Positions 25,368 to 35,338 of a stretch of DNA of 64,000 nt are shown one piece after another. The notes under the pieces are model-generated. The model ran no database searches. It was not told where the DNA came from and was given only the letters and a program-made list of their open reading frames with translations. How positions within the stretch are numbered: the first letter of the stretch is position 1; every line of letters starts with the position of its first letter. A program made the position numbers and the translations under genes. The DNA comes from Hyphomicrobiaceae bacterium (GTDB lineage Bacteria > Pseudomonadota > Alphaproteobacteria > Rhizobiales > Xanthobacteraceae), in assembly GCA_947472885.1 (NCBI GenBank), contig CANJBX010000016.1, forward strand, positions 1 to 64,000. Direction: 5' to 3'.

Positions 25368-26225
25368 CTATTTCCTTGAACCAGAAAGTGCGCGCGCCAG
25401 GATGCTGAGCGCCAGCACTGCGAAGGTGATGATCATTGCGCCGACCCAGGCGAGCCGCTGCCAGTCCGCATAGGGGCTGAGCGCGAACTGGAAGATGACG
25501 GCCGGAAGGCTGGCCATCGGTGCATTGAGGTTCCACGAGAAGAACTGGTTGTTGAGCGCGGTGAACAGCAGCGGCGCGGTTTCGCCGCTGATGCGCGCAA
25601 TGGCGAGCAGGACGCCGGTAATCATGCCGGCGCGCGCTGCACGGTAGGAGATGTGCGCGATCATGCTGGCGCGCGGCATGCCGAGCGCGCTTGATGCTTC
25701 GCGCAATTCCTTCGGCACCAGGTTCATCATGTCCTCGGTGGTGCGAACGACAACCGGGATGACCAGCACGGCCAGCGCCAGCGCGCCCGCAAAGCCGGAG
25801 AAGTGTCCCATCGGTGCGACGACCAGCTCGTAAATGAACAGGCCGATGATGATCGACGGCGCCGAGAGCAGGATGTCGTTGATGAAGCGGATGACGTGGG
25901 TGATTTTGTTGAAGCGGCCGTACTCGGCCATGTAGGTGCCGGCGAGAATGCCGATGGGGGTGCCCATGATGACGCCAAGCACGGTCATGATGAGGCTGCC
26001 CATGATCGGGTTGAGCAGGCCGCCATCCGCGCCCGGCGGCGGCGTCATTTCGGTAAAGACCTTCATCGACAGGCCGCGGAAAGATTCCACGACCAGCGTG
26101 CCAAGGATGAGGACGAGGATGCCGAGGCCGACAGCGGTGGCGGCGAACGACAGGGTCAGGACAACGCCGTTGCGGCGGCGCCGCCGTGCGTAAAGGCCGT
26201 TTGCGGCGCTCATGGTCTGGCTCAT
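25368..26225 (-). CDS. pstA: phosphate ABC transporter permease PstA
   Basis: A 285-residue inner-membrane permease with six hydrophobic segments. The permease EAA-like loop is [24 protein letters not shown]. It forms the channel with PstC. I place the start at ATG 26225 because this gives an ATGA overlap with the pstC stop; other ATG codons at 26231 and 26213 are possible. The C-terminus runs to SGSRK. Confidence 0.94.
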   Translation of the reverse strand: MSQTMSAANGLYARRRRRNGVVLTLSFAATAVGLGILVLILGTLVVESFRGLSMKVFTEMTPPPGADGGLLNPIMGSLIMTVLGVIMGTPIGILAGTYMAEYGRFNKITHVIRFINDILLSAPSIIIGLFIYELVVAPMGHFSGFAGALALAVLVIPVVVRTTEDMMNLVPKELREASSALGMPRASMIAHISYRAARAGMITGVLLAIARISGETAPLLFTALNNQFFSWNLNAPMASLPAVIFQFALSPYADWQRLAWVGAMIITFAVLALSILARALSGSRK

Positions 26226-27244
26226 GCACATCCCTGCCTCCGCTCGATCTTCATGAGCATGAAGCGGGCGGCCGCCAGCACGGTGAAGGTGATGACGAAC
26301 AGCAGCAGGCCCAGTGCGATCAGCGAGGAGGTGTAGATGTCGCCGACCGCTTCGGTGAATTCATTGGCGATGGTGGAGGCAATGGTGGTGCCCGGCGCGA
26401 GCAGCGAGGAGGACACCTTGTGCGCGTTGCCGATGACGAACGTGACCGCCATGGTCTCGCCGAGTGCACGGCCGAGGCCGAGCATGACACCGCCGATCAC
26501 GCCGACGCGGGCATAGGGCAGCACGACGTAGCGCACGACTTCCCAGGTGGTGAAGCCGAGGCCATAGGCCGCTTCCTTGAGCATCGGGGGCACAGCTTCA
26601 AACACGTCGCGCGAGATCGAGGTGATGAACGGCAGCACCATGATCGCGAGAATGAGGCTCGAGGTCAGAATGCCGATGCCATAGGGCGGGCCGGCGAACA
26701 GCGTCGAGAGGACCGGGACGTTGCCGAACAGGTCGATCAGGAACGGCTGCACGTGCGCCTGCAGGAATGGCGCGAGCACGAACAGGCCCCAGATGCCGTA
26801 GATGATTGAGGGAATGCCGGCGAGCAGTTCGATGGCGATGCCAATCGGGCGGCGCAGCCACATCGGGCAGAGTTCGGTGAGAAACAGCGTGATCAGCAGG
26901 CCAATCGGCACCGCGATGACCATGGCGATAAGCGAGGTGATAATCGTGCCGTAGATTGGCGCAAATGCGCCGAAGTTTTCCGTAACCGGGTTCCAGCGTT
27001 CCGAGGTCAGGAAGCCGAAGCCGAATTTCTGAAGCGCCGGCGCTGCGCCGATAATCAGCGAAACGACGATCGCGCTCAGCAGGAACAGCACAAAGAAGGC
27101 TGCGGCGCGGGTAATCGAATGAAAGACCTTGTCGTTGATCCGCAGACGCCGAAGCGCCTTTGCGAGAGATGCCGACACGGGCTGCGCGACGCTGGCATTC
27201 GATATGGCGAAATCAGACACGGAACGCTTCTCCATCGGCTCCAT
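26222..27244 (-). CDS. pstC: phosphate ABC transporter permease PstC
   Basis: This inner-membrane permease of about 340 residues has six or more hydrophobic segments. The loop [28 protein letters not shown] is the typical permease coupling helix, and [17 protein letters not shown] is the PstC block. Three in-frame ATG codons lie within 20 bases (27253, 27244 and 27235). I prefer 27244 because GGGAGA is then at a proper distance. It follows pstS after a hairpin that may reduce read-through. Confidence 0.94.
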   Translation of the reverse strand: MEPMEKRSVSDFAISNASVAQPVSASLAKALRRLRINDKVFHSITRAAAFFVLFLLSAIVVSLIIGAAPALQKFGFGFLTSERWNPVTENFGAFAPIYGTIITSLIAMVIAVPIGLLITLFLTELCPMWLRRPIGIAIELLAGIPSIIYGIWGLFVLAPFLQAHVQPFLIDLFGNVPVLSTLFAGPPYGIGILTSSLILAIMVLPFITSISRDVFEAVPPMLKEAAYGLGFTTWEVVRYVVLPYARVGVIGGVMLGLGRALGETMAVTFVIGNAHKVSSSLLAPGTTIASTIANEFTEAVGDIYTSSLIALGLLLFVITFTVLAAARFMLMKIERRQGCA

Positions 27245-27341
27245 GCAGCGCATCTCCCATCAGGAAACTTTGAGGAAGAACGCACTCAAGCGACATTAAC
27301 GTCGCCGCACAAGTCACCGCTCAGGGGGAATTTGGAAGTGT

Positions 27342-27379
27342 GGAAAAGGCGCCCAAAGCGGGTTTGAGACGCCTTTTCC
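27342..27379 (-). terminator. attenuating hairpin between pstS and pstC
   Basis: GGAAAAGGCG (27342-27351) pairs exactly with CGCCTTTTCC (27370-27379), and CCC/GGG can pair inside the loop. It is 13 bases after the pstS stop. In pst operons such hairpins stabilise or partially terminate the message so that the binding protein is made in excess over the permease. Confidence 0.65.
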
Positions 27380-27391
27380 GTTGTCGGTGGA

Positions 27392-28438
27392 TTAGTGCGT
27401 GGCGGCGAACAGCGGCTTGCCGCTCGCGTCCTTGATTTCCTTCGCCCACGTGGTCTTCACGCTGGCGGCGACGTTCGCCGGCATCGGGATGTAGTCGAGT
27501 TCGTTGGCCATCTTCGCGCCCTTCTCGTAAGCCCACGAGAAGAACTTGAGCGCTTCCGACGCAGCTCCGGCATCCTTCGGCTGCTTGTGGATGAGGATCC
27601 ACGTCGCGGCGGTCATCGGCCAGGATTCTGCACCCGGCTGATTGGCGAGAATGACGCCATAGCCCGGCTGCGAGTCCCACTTGGCATTCGCGGCAGCGGC
27701 CTGGAAGGTCGCGGCGACCGGCGAAACCGTCTTGCCGTCCTTGTTGATCATCTTGGTGTGGATGAGCTTGTTCTGCTTGGCGTAGGCGTACTCGACGTAG
27801 CCAATCGAACCCTTGGTGTTGGCGACGTTCTGGGCGACGCCTTCGTTGCCCTTCGCGCCGACGCCGACCGGCCATTCAACGGCGGTGTTCGCGCCGACCT
27901 TCGTCTTCCAGTCCGCGCTCATTTCAGCGAGGTAGGTTGCGAAGTTGAAGGTGGTGCCCGATCCGTCCGAACGATGCACGACCACGATGGCCTGCGAGGT
28001 CAGCTTGGCCGAGGGGTTGAGCTTCACGATCGCGGGATCGTTCCAGGTCTTGACTTCGCCAAGGAATATCCTGGCGAGGAGCGGGCCGTCGATGACGAGT
28101 TCGCCAGGTGCCACGCCTTCCAGATTGACGACCGGCACGATGCCGCCCATCACCATCGGGAACTGCACGAGGCCGGCCTTCTCGAGTTCTTCACCCTTGA
28201 GCGGTGCATCCGAGGCGCCGAACGTCACGGTCTTGGCCTGGATCTGCTTGATGCCGCCGCCCGAGCCAATCGACTGGTAGTTCAGGCCGACGCCGGTTTC
28301 CTTTTTGTAGGCATCAGCCCACTTGGCGTAGATCGGGTAGGGGAACGTCGCGCCGGCACCCGAGATGTCGGCGGCGGAGGCGGGAAGCGTTGCGGCGGCG
28401 AGCGCGCCGGCAACAAAAGCCGTTTTCAGCAAATTCAT
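27392..28438 (-). CDS. pstS: phosphate-binding protein PstS
   Basis: The 348-residue periplasmic phosphate receptor has a signal peptide ending near residue 22 (PASAAD). The phosphate site is recognisable: [14 protein letters not shown], the SIGSGGG loop, DAPLKGEEL, and [15 protein letters not shown] with Arg, Asp, Ser and Gly contacts. The [13 protein letters not shown] block is also typical. It is the first gene of the pstSCAB-phoU-phoB unit and lies about 210 bases downstream of a Pho box, so induction by PhoB during phosphate starvation is expected. Confidence 0.96.
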   Translation of the reverse strand: MNLLKTAFVAGALAAATLPASAADISGAGATFPYPIYAKWADAYKKETGVGLNYQSIGSGGGIKQIQAKTVTFGASDAPLKGEELEKAGLVQFPMVMGGIVPVVNLEGVAPGELVIDGPLLARIFLGEVKTWNDPAIVKLNPSAKLTSQAIVVVHRSDGSGTTFNFATYLAEMSADWKTKVGANTAVEWPVGVGAKGNEGVAQNVANTKGSIGYVEYAYAKQNKLIHTKMINKDGKTVSPVAATFQAAAANAKWDSQPGYGVILANQPGAESWPMTAATWILIHKQPKDAGAASEALKFFSWAYEKGAKMANELDYIPMPANVAASVKTTWAKEIKDASGKPLFAATH

Positions 28439-28648
28439 GGATTTCTCCTGTTATCCGACCCAACACCCAGCCATCGCGGACAGGACATCCACGGCTGCGG
28501 GTTCAGGTGCGGTTTTTCGGTTTGGGAGCTTTTTTTACGCACATGCACTGACTTCGATCCGGTGACGGCGCGATGTGTTTTCGCGAGGCGGAGGATCGAA
28601 AGACACGGCGTATCTAGGCTGCCCATTTCATCGTTCTATGTCACATCG

Positions 28649-28666
28649 GTGACAGCCAGATGACAG
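28649..28666 (-). promoter_or_regulatory. Pho box (PhoB operator) upstream of pstS
   Basis: The minus strand reads CTGTCATCTGGCTGTCAC, two 7-base CTGTCA(T/C) repeats with a 4-base spacer, matching the PhoB consensus. It lies between phoR (whose stop is only 6 bases away) and pstS. A half-site-like TGTGACA follows on the same strand. It would drive the pstSCAB-phoU-phoB unit but not phoR, which is transcribed from further upstream. Confidence 0.9.
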
Positions 28667-28671
28667 TTCAA

Positions 28672-29988
28672 TTAATTGATTTTGCTGCCATTTTCGTCGG
28701 CTACCAGCGGCATCCGGGCGGTAAAAGTCGCGCCCTGGCCGGGAATACTGTCAATTGTTAATCGCCCCCGGTGGCGATTGAAGACGTGCTTGGCGAGCGC
28801 CAGGCCAAGGCCGGTGCCGCCCTGGGCGCGGCTTTCGCCGACATCGACGCGATAGAATCGCTCAGTTAATCGCGGCAGGTGTTCCGGGGCAATGCCAGGG
28901 CCAAAATCGCGCACCGATATGATCGCCTCCGCGCCGCCATCCGGCGCTTGCTCGCGGCGGCCGGTGACTTCGATGCGCTTACCGGACGAGCCATACTTGA
29001 GTGCATTCTCGACGAGGTTTTCGAAAGCGCGGATCAGTTCGTCGCGGTCGCCGCGGATGGTCAGGGCGGTTGCCGGCATGTCGATCCTGATCTCGACGCC
29101 GCGGTCGCGCGCCAGCACCTGCAGGCCGTCGGCGACGTGACGCACGATGGCGACGAGATCGACCTGGGTTTGCGGCTGTAAGTGCGCGCGCAGTTCGATG
29201 CGCGATAGCGACAGCAGATCGTCGATCAGCCGCGCCATTCGCGTCGCCTGCGCCTTCATGATGTCGAGGAAACGCGCGCGCGCGTTGACGTCGTCCTTGG
29301 CGGAACCTTGCAGCGTGTCGATGAAACCGGCGAGCGAGGCCAAGGGCGTGCGCAGTTCGTGGCTGGCGTTGGCGACGAAATCCGCGCGCATTTCCTCGAC
29401 GCGGCGCATTGGCGTGAGGTCATGCAGCGTCACGAAGAAAAGCTCGCGGCCGGGCACGCCTTCAGCCGGCAATGTGACCGGATTGACGAAAGCTTCGGAC
29501 CAGCGATCGGCCGGTATACGATCGAAGAATTCGACCTGCTGGCCCTGGCCGGTCGCGACGGTGCGGCGAATGGCGTCGATCAGGTCCGGGACGCGCAACG
29601 CCAGCGACACTGGCAGCCCCGTCACGATTGCGGGCGAAATGGTCTGTGCCTTGTCGTTGAAGGCGACCACGACCATCTGCCGGTCGACGACGATCACGGC
29701 GTCAGGCAGTCCCGAAACCGCCGCGCCGATGACGCGGTCTGCCGCCGCTGTCGTCATGTTGTTGCGCGCGCCGCCAGCCGCAATGGCCTCGTCGATGTTG
29801 ACGCGATTGATAAGCGCAGCGGCGCCGATGACTGCAAATGCGATGATGCCCTGCAGCGGCGACAGCGTGCCGGCCAGGACCAGCACGGCGAAAATCAGCG
29901 CAGCGGCGATTAGCACGGCGCGGCCACGGCTTAGCCGCCCGGCGAGGGAGCCTTGCTGAACGCTGCGCGGATCGGCTTCAGTCGCCAT
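28672..29988 (-). CDS. phoR: phosphate-regulon sensor histidine kinase PhoR
   Basis: The 438-residue membrane kinase has two N-terminal transmembrane segments (about residues 25-62), then a PAS domain at about 88-195 (VIGAAVSGLPDAVIVVDRQMVVVAFN). The dimerisation/phospho-acceptor domain has its histidine in FVANASHELRTPLASLAGFI. The ATPase domain has the N box ENLVENALKYG, G1 VRDFGPGIAP and G2 GGTGLGLALAKHV. It phosphorylates PhoB and is controlled through Pst/PhoU. It lies upstream of pstS in the same direction but outside the Pho-box transcript. Confidence 0.95.
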   Translation of the reverse strand: MATEADPRSVQQGSLAGRLSRGRAVLIAAALIFAVLVLAGTLSPLQGIIAFAVIGAAALINRVNIDEAIAAGGARNNMTTAAADRVIGAAVSGLPDAVIVVDRQMVVVAFNDKAQTISPAIVTGLPVSLALRVPDLIDAIRRTVATGQGQQVEFFDRIPADRWSEAFVNPVTLPAEGVPGRELFFVTLHDLTPMRRVEEMRADFVANASHELRTPLASLAGFIDTLQGSAKDDVNARARFLDIMKAQATRMARLIDDLLSLSRIELRAHLQPQTQVDLVAIVRHVADGLQVLARDRGVEIRIDMPATALTIRGDRDELIRAFENLVENALKYGSSGKRIEVTGRREQAPDGGAEAIISVRDFGPGIAPEHLPRLTERFYRVDVGESRAQGGTGLGLALAKHVFNRHRGRLTIDSIPGQGATFTARMPLVADENGSKIN

Positions 29989-30144
29989 CCTGGGTTTCCG
30001 TGTGACGGCCTCGTTTGTGACCGACGTGGATATGATACGTCAGGCGCGGCTCAATCATGATTGAGACTGCAAGCCAGCGTGGACCAATTGCGAAAGCGAA
30101 TCCAGTTTGCAGCAGCGGCAGTCGGCATGCCGCAGATTTCACGG

Positions 30145-31185
30145 CTATGACACCTTGCCGTCATGCTTGATGTTTTCCGGCCTGTCCGTGGGAAGCTCGA
30201 CAATCCGGCGGCGCTGCTTGGTCAGGCTCAGCCAGAGTTCACGCACGCCAAGGATCGTCAGCGCCAGCGCAAACGGGGCGATGTAGTAAAGGAGCCGGAA
30301 CAGCAGCAGGCCGGCGACAAGGCTTTCCTGGTTGTATTGCCAGAGCGCGAACAGCATCGCGGCATCGAAAACGCCAAGCCCGCCGGGCGAATGGCTGGCA
30401 AAGCCGAGCAGCGTTGCCGCAACGAAAATGATGCTGAGGTCGATAAAACCCATGTGGGGCTCTGCCGGCGCCAGCATATACATGGCCGCGGCGCAGCAGC
30501 CGAGGTCGATAATGCCGATGCCGATCTGGAGCAGCGTCAGCGGCCCGTTCGGCAGCGTCACTTCCCAGTTCTTCCGGCCGATCCGGCGCGGCACGCGCCA
30601 CACCCACGCGATATAGGCGGTCAGCACGCCGAGCGCGACAATCGCGAGGGCGCGGTTCACCCACTCCGGCAGCTGGTCGATCATGGTTGCCGCATGCGGC
30701 GTGTAGAGAATGCCGAGGCTCAATACCGTGGCATTGCCGAGCCAGAACGTCAGTCCCGCAATGAAGCAAATCTTTGCGACGTCCACCGCCGACAGCCCGT
30801 GCAGCGAATAGACGCGGTAGCGCACCGCGCCGCCGGTGAAGACGCTGGCGCCGATGTTGTGGCCGATGGAATAGCTGGTGAAGCCGGCGAGTGCGGCCAC
30901 GCGATAGGGTACGTTCTTCCTGCCAATCGTGCGCAGCGCGAACAGGTCGTAGAACGTCAGCGTGACGTAGCCTGCCGCGACGAACAGCGCGGCGATGATG
31001 ATGTCGCGATGGGTGAACGCGGTGAGCGCTACGTAGACCTTATCGAAATTCAGGTTGTGCAGCATGCGATAAAGCACGACGCATGCAGTGCCGATGATCG
31101 ACAGGCTCAGCAAGACGCTGAGCCAGCTCCACCCGATTTTGTCGCCGACGAATTTCGTGGCGGTCTTCAAACGACCGAGCATCAA
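30145..31185 (-). CDS. UPF0104 / lysylphosphatidylglycerol-synthase-type transmembrane protein
   Basis: This is a 346-residue multi-pass membrane protein with about eight hydrophobic segments. It matches the flippase-like transmembrane domain of UPF0104 and MprF proteins: YDLFALRTIGRKNVPYRVAALAGFTSYSIGHNIG and ASHSPGGLGVFDAAMLFAL are the conserved loops. There is no C-terminal aminoacyl-transferase domain, so it is not a full lysylphosphatidylglycerol synthase. Homologues have been linked to lipid or hopanoid transport. It is alone on this strand, divergent from an FAD monooxygenase gene. Start may be the second ATG (31182). Confidence 0.82.
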   Translation of the reverse strand: MMLGRLKTATKFVGDKIGWSWLSVLLSLSIIGTACVVLYRMLHNLNFDKVYVALTAFTHRDIIIAALFVAAGYVTLTFYDLFALRTIGRKNVPYRVAALAGFTSYSIGHNIGASVFTGGAVRYRVYSLHGLSAVDVAKICFIAGLTFWLGNATVLSLGILYTPHAATMIDQLPEWVNRALAIVALGVLTAYIAWVWRVPRRIGRKNWEVTLPNGPLTLLQIGIGIIDLGCCAAAMYMLAPAEPHMGFIDLSIIFVAATLLGFASHSPGGLGVFDAAMLFALWQYNQESLVAGLLLFRLLYYIAPFALALTILGVRELWLSLTKQRRRIVELPTDRPENIKHDGKVS

Positions 31186-31430
31186 GGTTCCTAATAATAG
31201 ATCCGGCGGTCGTGAAGGCCGAAGGTGGTGCCGCGATACAATCTAACCCGCGTCCTCCTACCAAAACTACAGCCGGAACGCGAGTGCGACACGGAAGGCC
31301 AGGGAAAGGCGCGGCAAGAACCCCGGAATTTGCCAGTCGATAAAGGCACCGCAGGGGCGCAAAAACCGCTTTTGACCCCCGTTGGCGCGCGCGATACGTT
31401 CCCGGCCAGCCGGATCAAAAAGGGTGGGCA

Positions 31431-32660
31431 ATGAATATTGCAATCGTCGGGGGAGGTATCTGCGGTCTGTCGCTGGCCATGAACCTGCATGGCCATGGCA
31501 TCGCGTGCCGGGTCTATGAGCGGGCCCCCGAGATCAAGGAGCTTGGCGTTGGCATCACGGTTTTGCCCCATGCCATGCGGGAATTCGAGGCGCTGGGCGT
31601 CGGCGCGGAAGTGCTCAAGACCGGCATCGAGAACGTCGAAAGCTGCTTCTTCAATCGCTTCGGCCAGCTCATCTACAAGGAGCCGCGTGGCAAGCTCGCG
31701 GGCTACAAATATCCCGAAGCCGGCATCCATCGCGGCCGGCTGCACCTCATTCTCTACAAGGCTGCGCTGGCGCGGCTTGGCGCCGACAGCGTGGCGACCG
31801 ACCATGAATGCGTCGGCTACGAGGAGGATGAGAACGGCGTCACCCTCCAGTTCAAGGATTCTACCGGCAAGATGCGCGAGCCGGTGCGCGCCGACGCCGT
31901 GATCGCCTGCGACGGCATCAATTCCACCATCCGCAAGAAGCTCTATCCGAACGACGCCATCGCCTTCGCCGGCATCAACACCTGGCGCGGCGTCACGAAA
32001 AGGAAGCCGATCCTCACCGGCCGCAGCTACATGCGCGTCGGCTCGATCCTGACCGGCAAGATGGTGATCTATCCGATCATCGACAACGTCGATGGCGAGG
32101 GCAACCAGCTCATCAACTGGATGGCCGAGATCAAGCAGGACACGTTCGAGAAGAACGACTGGAACAAGAAGGGCGACCTCAAGGATTTCCATGCGATCTA
32201 TGCGAGCTGGAAGTTCGACTGGCTCGATGTCGCCGACATGATCGAGAAGTCGGAGTTCATTCTCGAATATCCGATGGTGGACAAGGACCCCGTCGACCAG
32301 TGGACCTTTGGGCGCGCGACGCTTGCGGGCGATGCCGCGCATCCGATGTATCCGCGTGGCTCGAACGGTGCGGCGCAGGCCGCCATCGACGCCCGCACGC
32401 TCGCCGATTGTCTCGCCGCCGAGAAAGACCCGCGCAAGGCGCTTAAGGATTACGAGGCGAAGCGCGCGCCGGTCGCCGCCAAGATCGTGCGGACCAACCG
32501 CGAGCATCCGCCGGATTTCATCAATATCAAGGTCGAGGAACTGGTCGGCGACAAGCCCTTCAAGAATCTCGACGACCACATCACGCAGGATGAATTGCGC
32601 AAGCTGTCGGACGACTACAAGAAGGCTGCGGGCTTCGCGCTGGCGGATGTGGCGCGCTAG
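31431..32660 (+). CDS. FAD-dependent monooxygenase (group A, salicylate-hydroxylase-like)
   Basis: A 409-residue single-component flavin hydroxylase. The FAD Rossmann motif is IVGGGICGLSLAMNL at the N-terminus, the arginine-containing motif is GIHRGRLHLILY, and the second FAD/NADPH motif is VIACDGINSTIRK. The C-terminal FAD motif is TLAGDAAHPMYPRGSNGAAQAAIDARTLA. Such enzymes add one oxygen to aromatic or heteroaromatic acids using NAD(P)H. No oxygenase partner is needed. It converges with a TctC gene through a shared hairpin terminator, so a joint role in uptake and hydroxylation of one acid is possible. Confidence 0.88.
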   Translation: MNIAIVGGGICGLSLAMNLHGHGIACRVYERAPEIKELGVGITVLPHAMREFEALGVGAEVLKTGIENVESCFFNRFGQLIYKEPRGKLAGYKYPEAGIHRGRLHLILYKAALARLGADSVATDHECVGYEEDENGVTLQFKDSTGKMREPVRADAVIACDGINSTIRKKLYPNDAIAFAGINTWRGVTKRKPILTGRSYMRVGSILTGKMVIYPIIDNVDGEGNQLINWMAEIKQDTFEKNDWNKKGDLKDFHAIYASWKFDWLDVADMIEKSEFILEYPMVDKDPVDQWTFGRATLAGDAAHPMYPRGSNGAAQAAIDARTLADCLAAEKDPRKALKDYEAKRAPVAAKIVRTNREHPPDFINIKVEELVGDKPFKNLDDHITQDELRKLSDDYKKAAGFALADVAR

Positions 32661-32690
32661 AAATCCCGGGTTTCAATCTGACGCAAAAAT

Positions 32691-32719
32691 AAAACGGGGC
32701 GCTAAAAGCGCCTCGTTTT
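32691..32719. terminator. bidirectional terminator between FAD monooxygenase and TctC genes
   Basis: AAAACGGGGCGC (32691-32702) pairs with GCGCCTCGTTTT (32708-32719) with one G-T type mismatch and a TAAAA loop. A/T-rich ends on both sides allow it to serve both converging genes. Confidence 0.8.
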
Positions 32720-32740
32720 GCTGGTTGGTTCGTAAATGAA

Positions 32741-33724
32741 TTATTCGACAGTGACGCCGCTCGCCTTGATCGGCGCCGCCCATTTCTCGATTTCTGCCTT
32801 GAGAAATCCCTCGAGATAAGCCGGCGTCATGCGGTCATCCGACACGATCTGCGCGCCAAGACCTTGGAGCCGCTCGCGCACCGCGGGCGTTTTGATGGCC
32901 TCGGTCGAAATCGCATTGAGCTTCTTCACGATTGGCTCCGGCGTGCCCTTCGGCAGCAAAAATGCGTTCCAGGTGTAGGCTTCGAGGTTTGGCGTGCCCT
33001 GCTCAAGCGCAGTCGGCAGGTCAGGCATTGCCGGCGAGCGCTTCTTGTCGAAGATCGCGAGCCCGCGCGCGTTGCCGCCGTCGATCTGCGGCTTTGCCGT
33101 CGTGATGATCTCGCACAGGTAGTCGATGCGTCCGCCAGCGAGGTCCGTCATCGCCGGTCCCGTGCCGCGATAGGGCACATGCGTGATGTTGACACCGATG
33201 ACGTAGTTGAGCAGCACGCAGCCGAGATGGGTTGCGGAGCCTGCACCGGCGGAACCGAACTGCATCTTGGACGCGTTGGCCTTGGCGTAGGCGACGAATT
33301 CCTTGAAGTCCTTGACCGGCAAGTCTTTGCGGACTGTGAGCAGGATCGGCACTTCGGCCAGCAATGCCACCGGGACGAAATCGGTCGTCGAGTTGTAAAG
33401 CGGCTTCTTGTAGAGCGTCTGGCCTTGCGCGTGGGTGCCGACGGTGCCGAGAACCACCGAGTAACCGTCCGGCGCGGCAGTGGCGACACGAACCGAACCC
33501 GTCATGCCGCCTGCGCCGCCGACGTTTTCGATCACCATCTGCTGGCCGGCGATCTCGCCCATGCGCTGGCCGACGATGCGGCCCAGTACGTCGGTCGGTC
33601 CGCCGGCTGCGAACGGGATGACCATGTTGATGGGCCGGTCGGGATAGTTCTGCGCCTGCGCGGCGCTGCCGATGGCGGCCAAGGGAGCGGCAAGGGCCGC
33701 GAGCAGGATGATGTGTTTTTTCAT
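32741..33724 (-). CDS. Bug/TctC-type binding protein
   Basis: The 327-residue periplasmic binder has a signal peptide (ending AAQAQ) and the family start NYPDRPINMVIPFAAGGPTDVLGRIVGQRM. It also has VENVGGAGGMTGSVRVATAAPDGY, GSAGAGSATHLGCVLLNY and MTDLAGGRIDYLCE. The ATG at 33724 lies just inside the readable frame and is followed by a typical KK-hydrophobic signal sequence. No TctAB membrane subunits are adjacent. It faces an FAD monooxygenase gene tail to tail and is divergent from aspartate dehydrogenase. Confidence 0.9.
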   Translation of the reverse strand: MKKHIILLAALAAPLAAIGSAAQAQNYPDRPINMVIPFAAGGPTDVLGRIVGQRMGEIAGQQMVIENVGGAGGMTGSVRVATAAPDGYSVVLGTVGTHAQGQTLYKKPLYNSTTDFVPVALLAEVPILLTVRKDLPVKDFKEFVAYAKANASKMQFGSAGAGSATHLGCVLLNYVIGVNITHVPYRGTGPAMTDLAGGRIDYLCEIITTAKPQIDGGNARGLAIFDKKRSPAMPDLPTALEQGTPNLEAYTWNAFLLPKGTPEPIVKKLNAISTEAIKTPAVRERLQGLGAQIVSDDRMTPAYLEGFLKAEIEKWAAPIKASGVTVE

Positions 33725-33843
33725 GATGTCCTCCCAGACGTTTCGACTAGCTTGGAGCGGGTGCGGGACCGCGGTCAAGCCGGTTGTGCTGCGGGGGCTT
33801 GTTTGCGACCCTGCAGGGCACAGGGGTGCACCGGGGAATAAAA

Positions 33844-34647
33844 ATGCCGATCAAGGTTGCCATTGCTGGCCTCGGTGCGGTCGGGCGAGTGCTGGCGCGA
33901 AAACTGGCGGACGGCATGCCGGGGCTGGAACTGGCCTGCGTGGCGGCGCGGGACCGCGCCAAGGCGGAAGCCTGGCTCAAGGCGCAGGGCATCCGGTGCC
34001 CCGTGGTGGAAATCGATGCACTGCCGCTGCATGCGGACCTTGCGGTCGAATGCGCGCCGCCGGAAATCATCGAGCAGATCTGCCGCCCGATGCTGATGGC
34101 CGGCAAGAAGGTCATGGTGCTGAGCGCAGGGGCGCTGCTGCCGCGGCCAGAACTCATCGAACTCGCCAAGGCCAATGGCGGCCAGATCATCGTGCCGACC
34201 GGCGCGCTGCTGGCGCTCGATGCAGTGACAGCCGCTGCGGAAGGCAGCATCAGTTCCGTGCGCATGGTGACACGCAAACCGCCGAAGGGTCTTTCCGGCG
34301 CGCGTTATCTCGTGGCGAACAACATCGACGTGGACGGCATCACCGAGCCGAAGCGGGTGTTCGCCGGCACCGCGCGCGAAGCGGCGGCGGGCTTTCCAGA
34401 GAACGTCAATGTGGTGGCAGCACTGGCGCTTGCCGGCATCGGCGCAGATCGCACCATGATCGAGATCTGGGCCGATCCGGCGCTCTCGCGCAATTGCCAC
34501 ACCATCGACGTGGAGGCGGATTCCGCGCGGTTCTCGTTTTCAATCGAGAACGTGCCGTCGGAAAATCCGAAGACCGGCAAGATCACGGCGCTGTCGGTGG
34601 TCGCGGCGCTGCGCAAGATGGCAGCGCCGATCAGGGTGGGGACTTGA
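33844..34647 (+). CDS. nadX: L-aspartate dehydrogenase
   Basis: At 267 residues it matches the aspartate dehydrogenase/NadX family. The NAD-binding glycine motif is VAIAGLGAVGRVLARKLADG. The catalytic domain has VPTGALLALDAVTAAAEGSISSVRMVTRKPP and NVNVVAALALAGIGADRTMIEIWADP. The enzyme interconverts L-aspartate and iminoaspartate or oxaloacetate plus ammonia. In some bacteria it replaces NadB in NAD synthesis, in others it degrades aspartate. No nadA or nadC is nearby, so the pathway is open. Its stop abuts the efp stop with no spacer. Confidence 0.88.
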   Translation: MPIKVAIAGLGAVGRVLARKLADGMPGLELACVAARDRAKAEAWLKAQGIRCPVVEIDALPLHADLAVECAPPEIIEQICRPMLMAGKKVMVLSAGALLPRPELIELAKANGGQIIVPTGALLALDAVTAAAEGSISSVRMVTRKPPKGLSGARYLVANNIDVDGITEPKRVFAGTAREAAAGFPENVNVVAALALAGIGADRTMIEIWADPALSRNCHTIDVEADSARFSFSIENVPSENPKTGKITALSVVAALRKMAAPIRVGT

Positions 34648-35214
34648 TTAGTCCTTCGCGCGTTCGACGTAGGCACCGTCTTCGGTCGTCACCACGATGC
34701 GCGTGCCGACCACGATGTGGGTCGGCACCATGGTCTTGATGCCGTTGGCGAGCAGCGCGGGCTTGAACGAACCCGACGCAGTCTGGCCCTTCATGGCCGG
34801 CTCGGTCTCGACGACTTCCGAGATCGCATGCTTCGGCAAATCGATGGAAATCGGCACGCCCTCGTGAACCGAAAGCATCACCTTCATTTCCGGCTGCAGG
34901 TAAGGGGCCTGGTCGCCGATGATGTCGGTTTGAATCTGAACCTGGTCGTAGTTCGCCATGTTCATGAAGTGGAAGCCGTCGCCGTCATGATAGAGGTACT
35001 GGAATTCAAGTTCCTCGACGTGGGCGCGCTCGACCTGATCGGTAGTCTTGTAGCGCTGCACGGTTTTCACGCCATCCGAGATGCGGCGCATGTCGATCTG
35101 GGTCGTCGGTGTGCCCTTGCCGGGATGGAAGCTCTCGGCGTTGAGGACGAGGAAGAGCTTGCTGTCGATATCGAGGATATTGCCTTTGCGGACCGAACTG
35201 GCGATGACTTTCAC
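34648..35214 (-). CDS. efp: elongation factor P
   Basis: The 188-residue factor rescues ribosomes stalled at polyproline stretches. The start is GTG at 35214, giving [17 protein letters not shown]; an upstream in-frame extension is not conserved. The KOW-like domain carries the modified lysine, Lys33, in [10 protein letters not shown]. The two OB domains follow, with the C-terminal block [31 protein letters not shown]. The E. coli-type modification by EpmA and EpmB is expected, since both genes are encoded a few hundred bases away. It diverges from epmA. Confidence 0.95.
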   Translation of the reverse strand: MKVIASSVRKGNILDIDSKLFLVLNAESFHPGKGTPTTQIDMRRISDGVKTVQRYKTTDQVERAHVEELEFQYLYHDGDGFHFMNMANYDQVQIQTDIIGDQAPYLQPEMKVMLSVHEGVPISIDLPKHAISEVVETEPAMKGQTASGSFKPALLANGIKTMVPTHIVVGTRIVVTTEDGAYVERAKD

Positions 35215-35338
35215 GGGATTTTTCCTTGAATGGCTGCGCGGCAGGGTTGGCAGGCCGCGCCTGAATCTCGGGCCGCAACATACTGATCCTGAGCGCATTC
35301 GCCAGTAATTTCCGCAGGATCGGGGGCATAAGGGGTAA

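Noticed and set aside
31191-32579. 462-residue minus-strand frame opposite the FAD monooxygenase
   Set aside because: Antisense shadow with no recognisable domain; the plus-strand flavoprotein motifs are complete.
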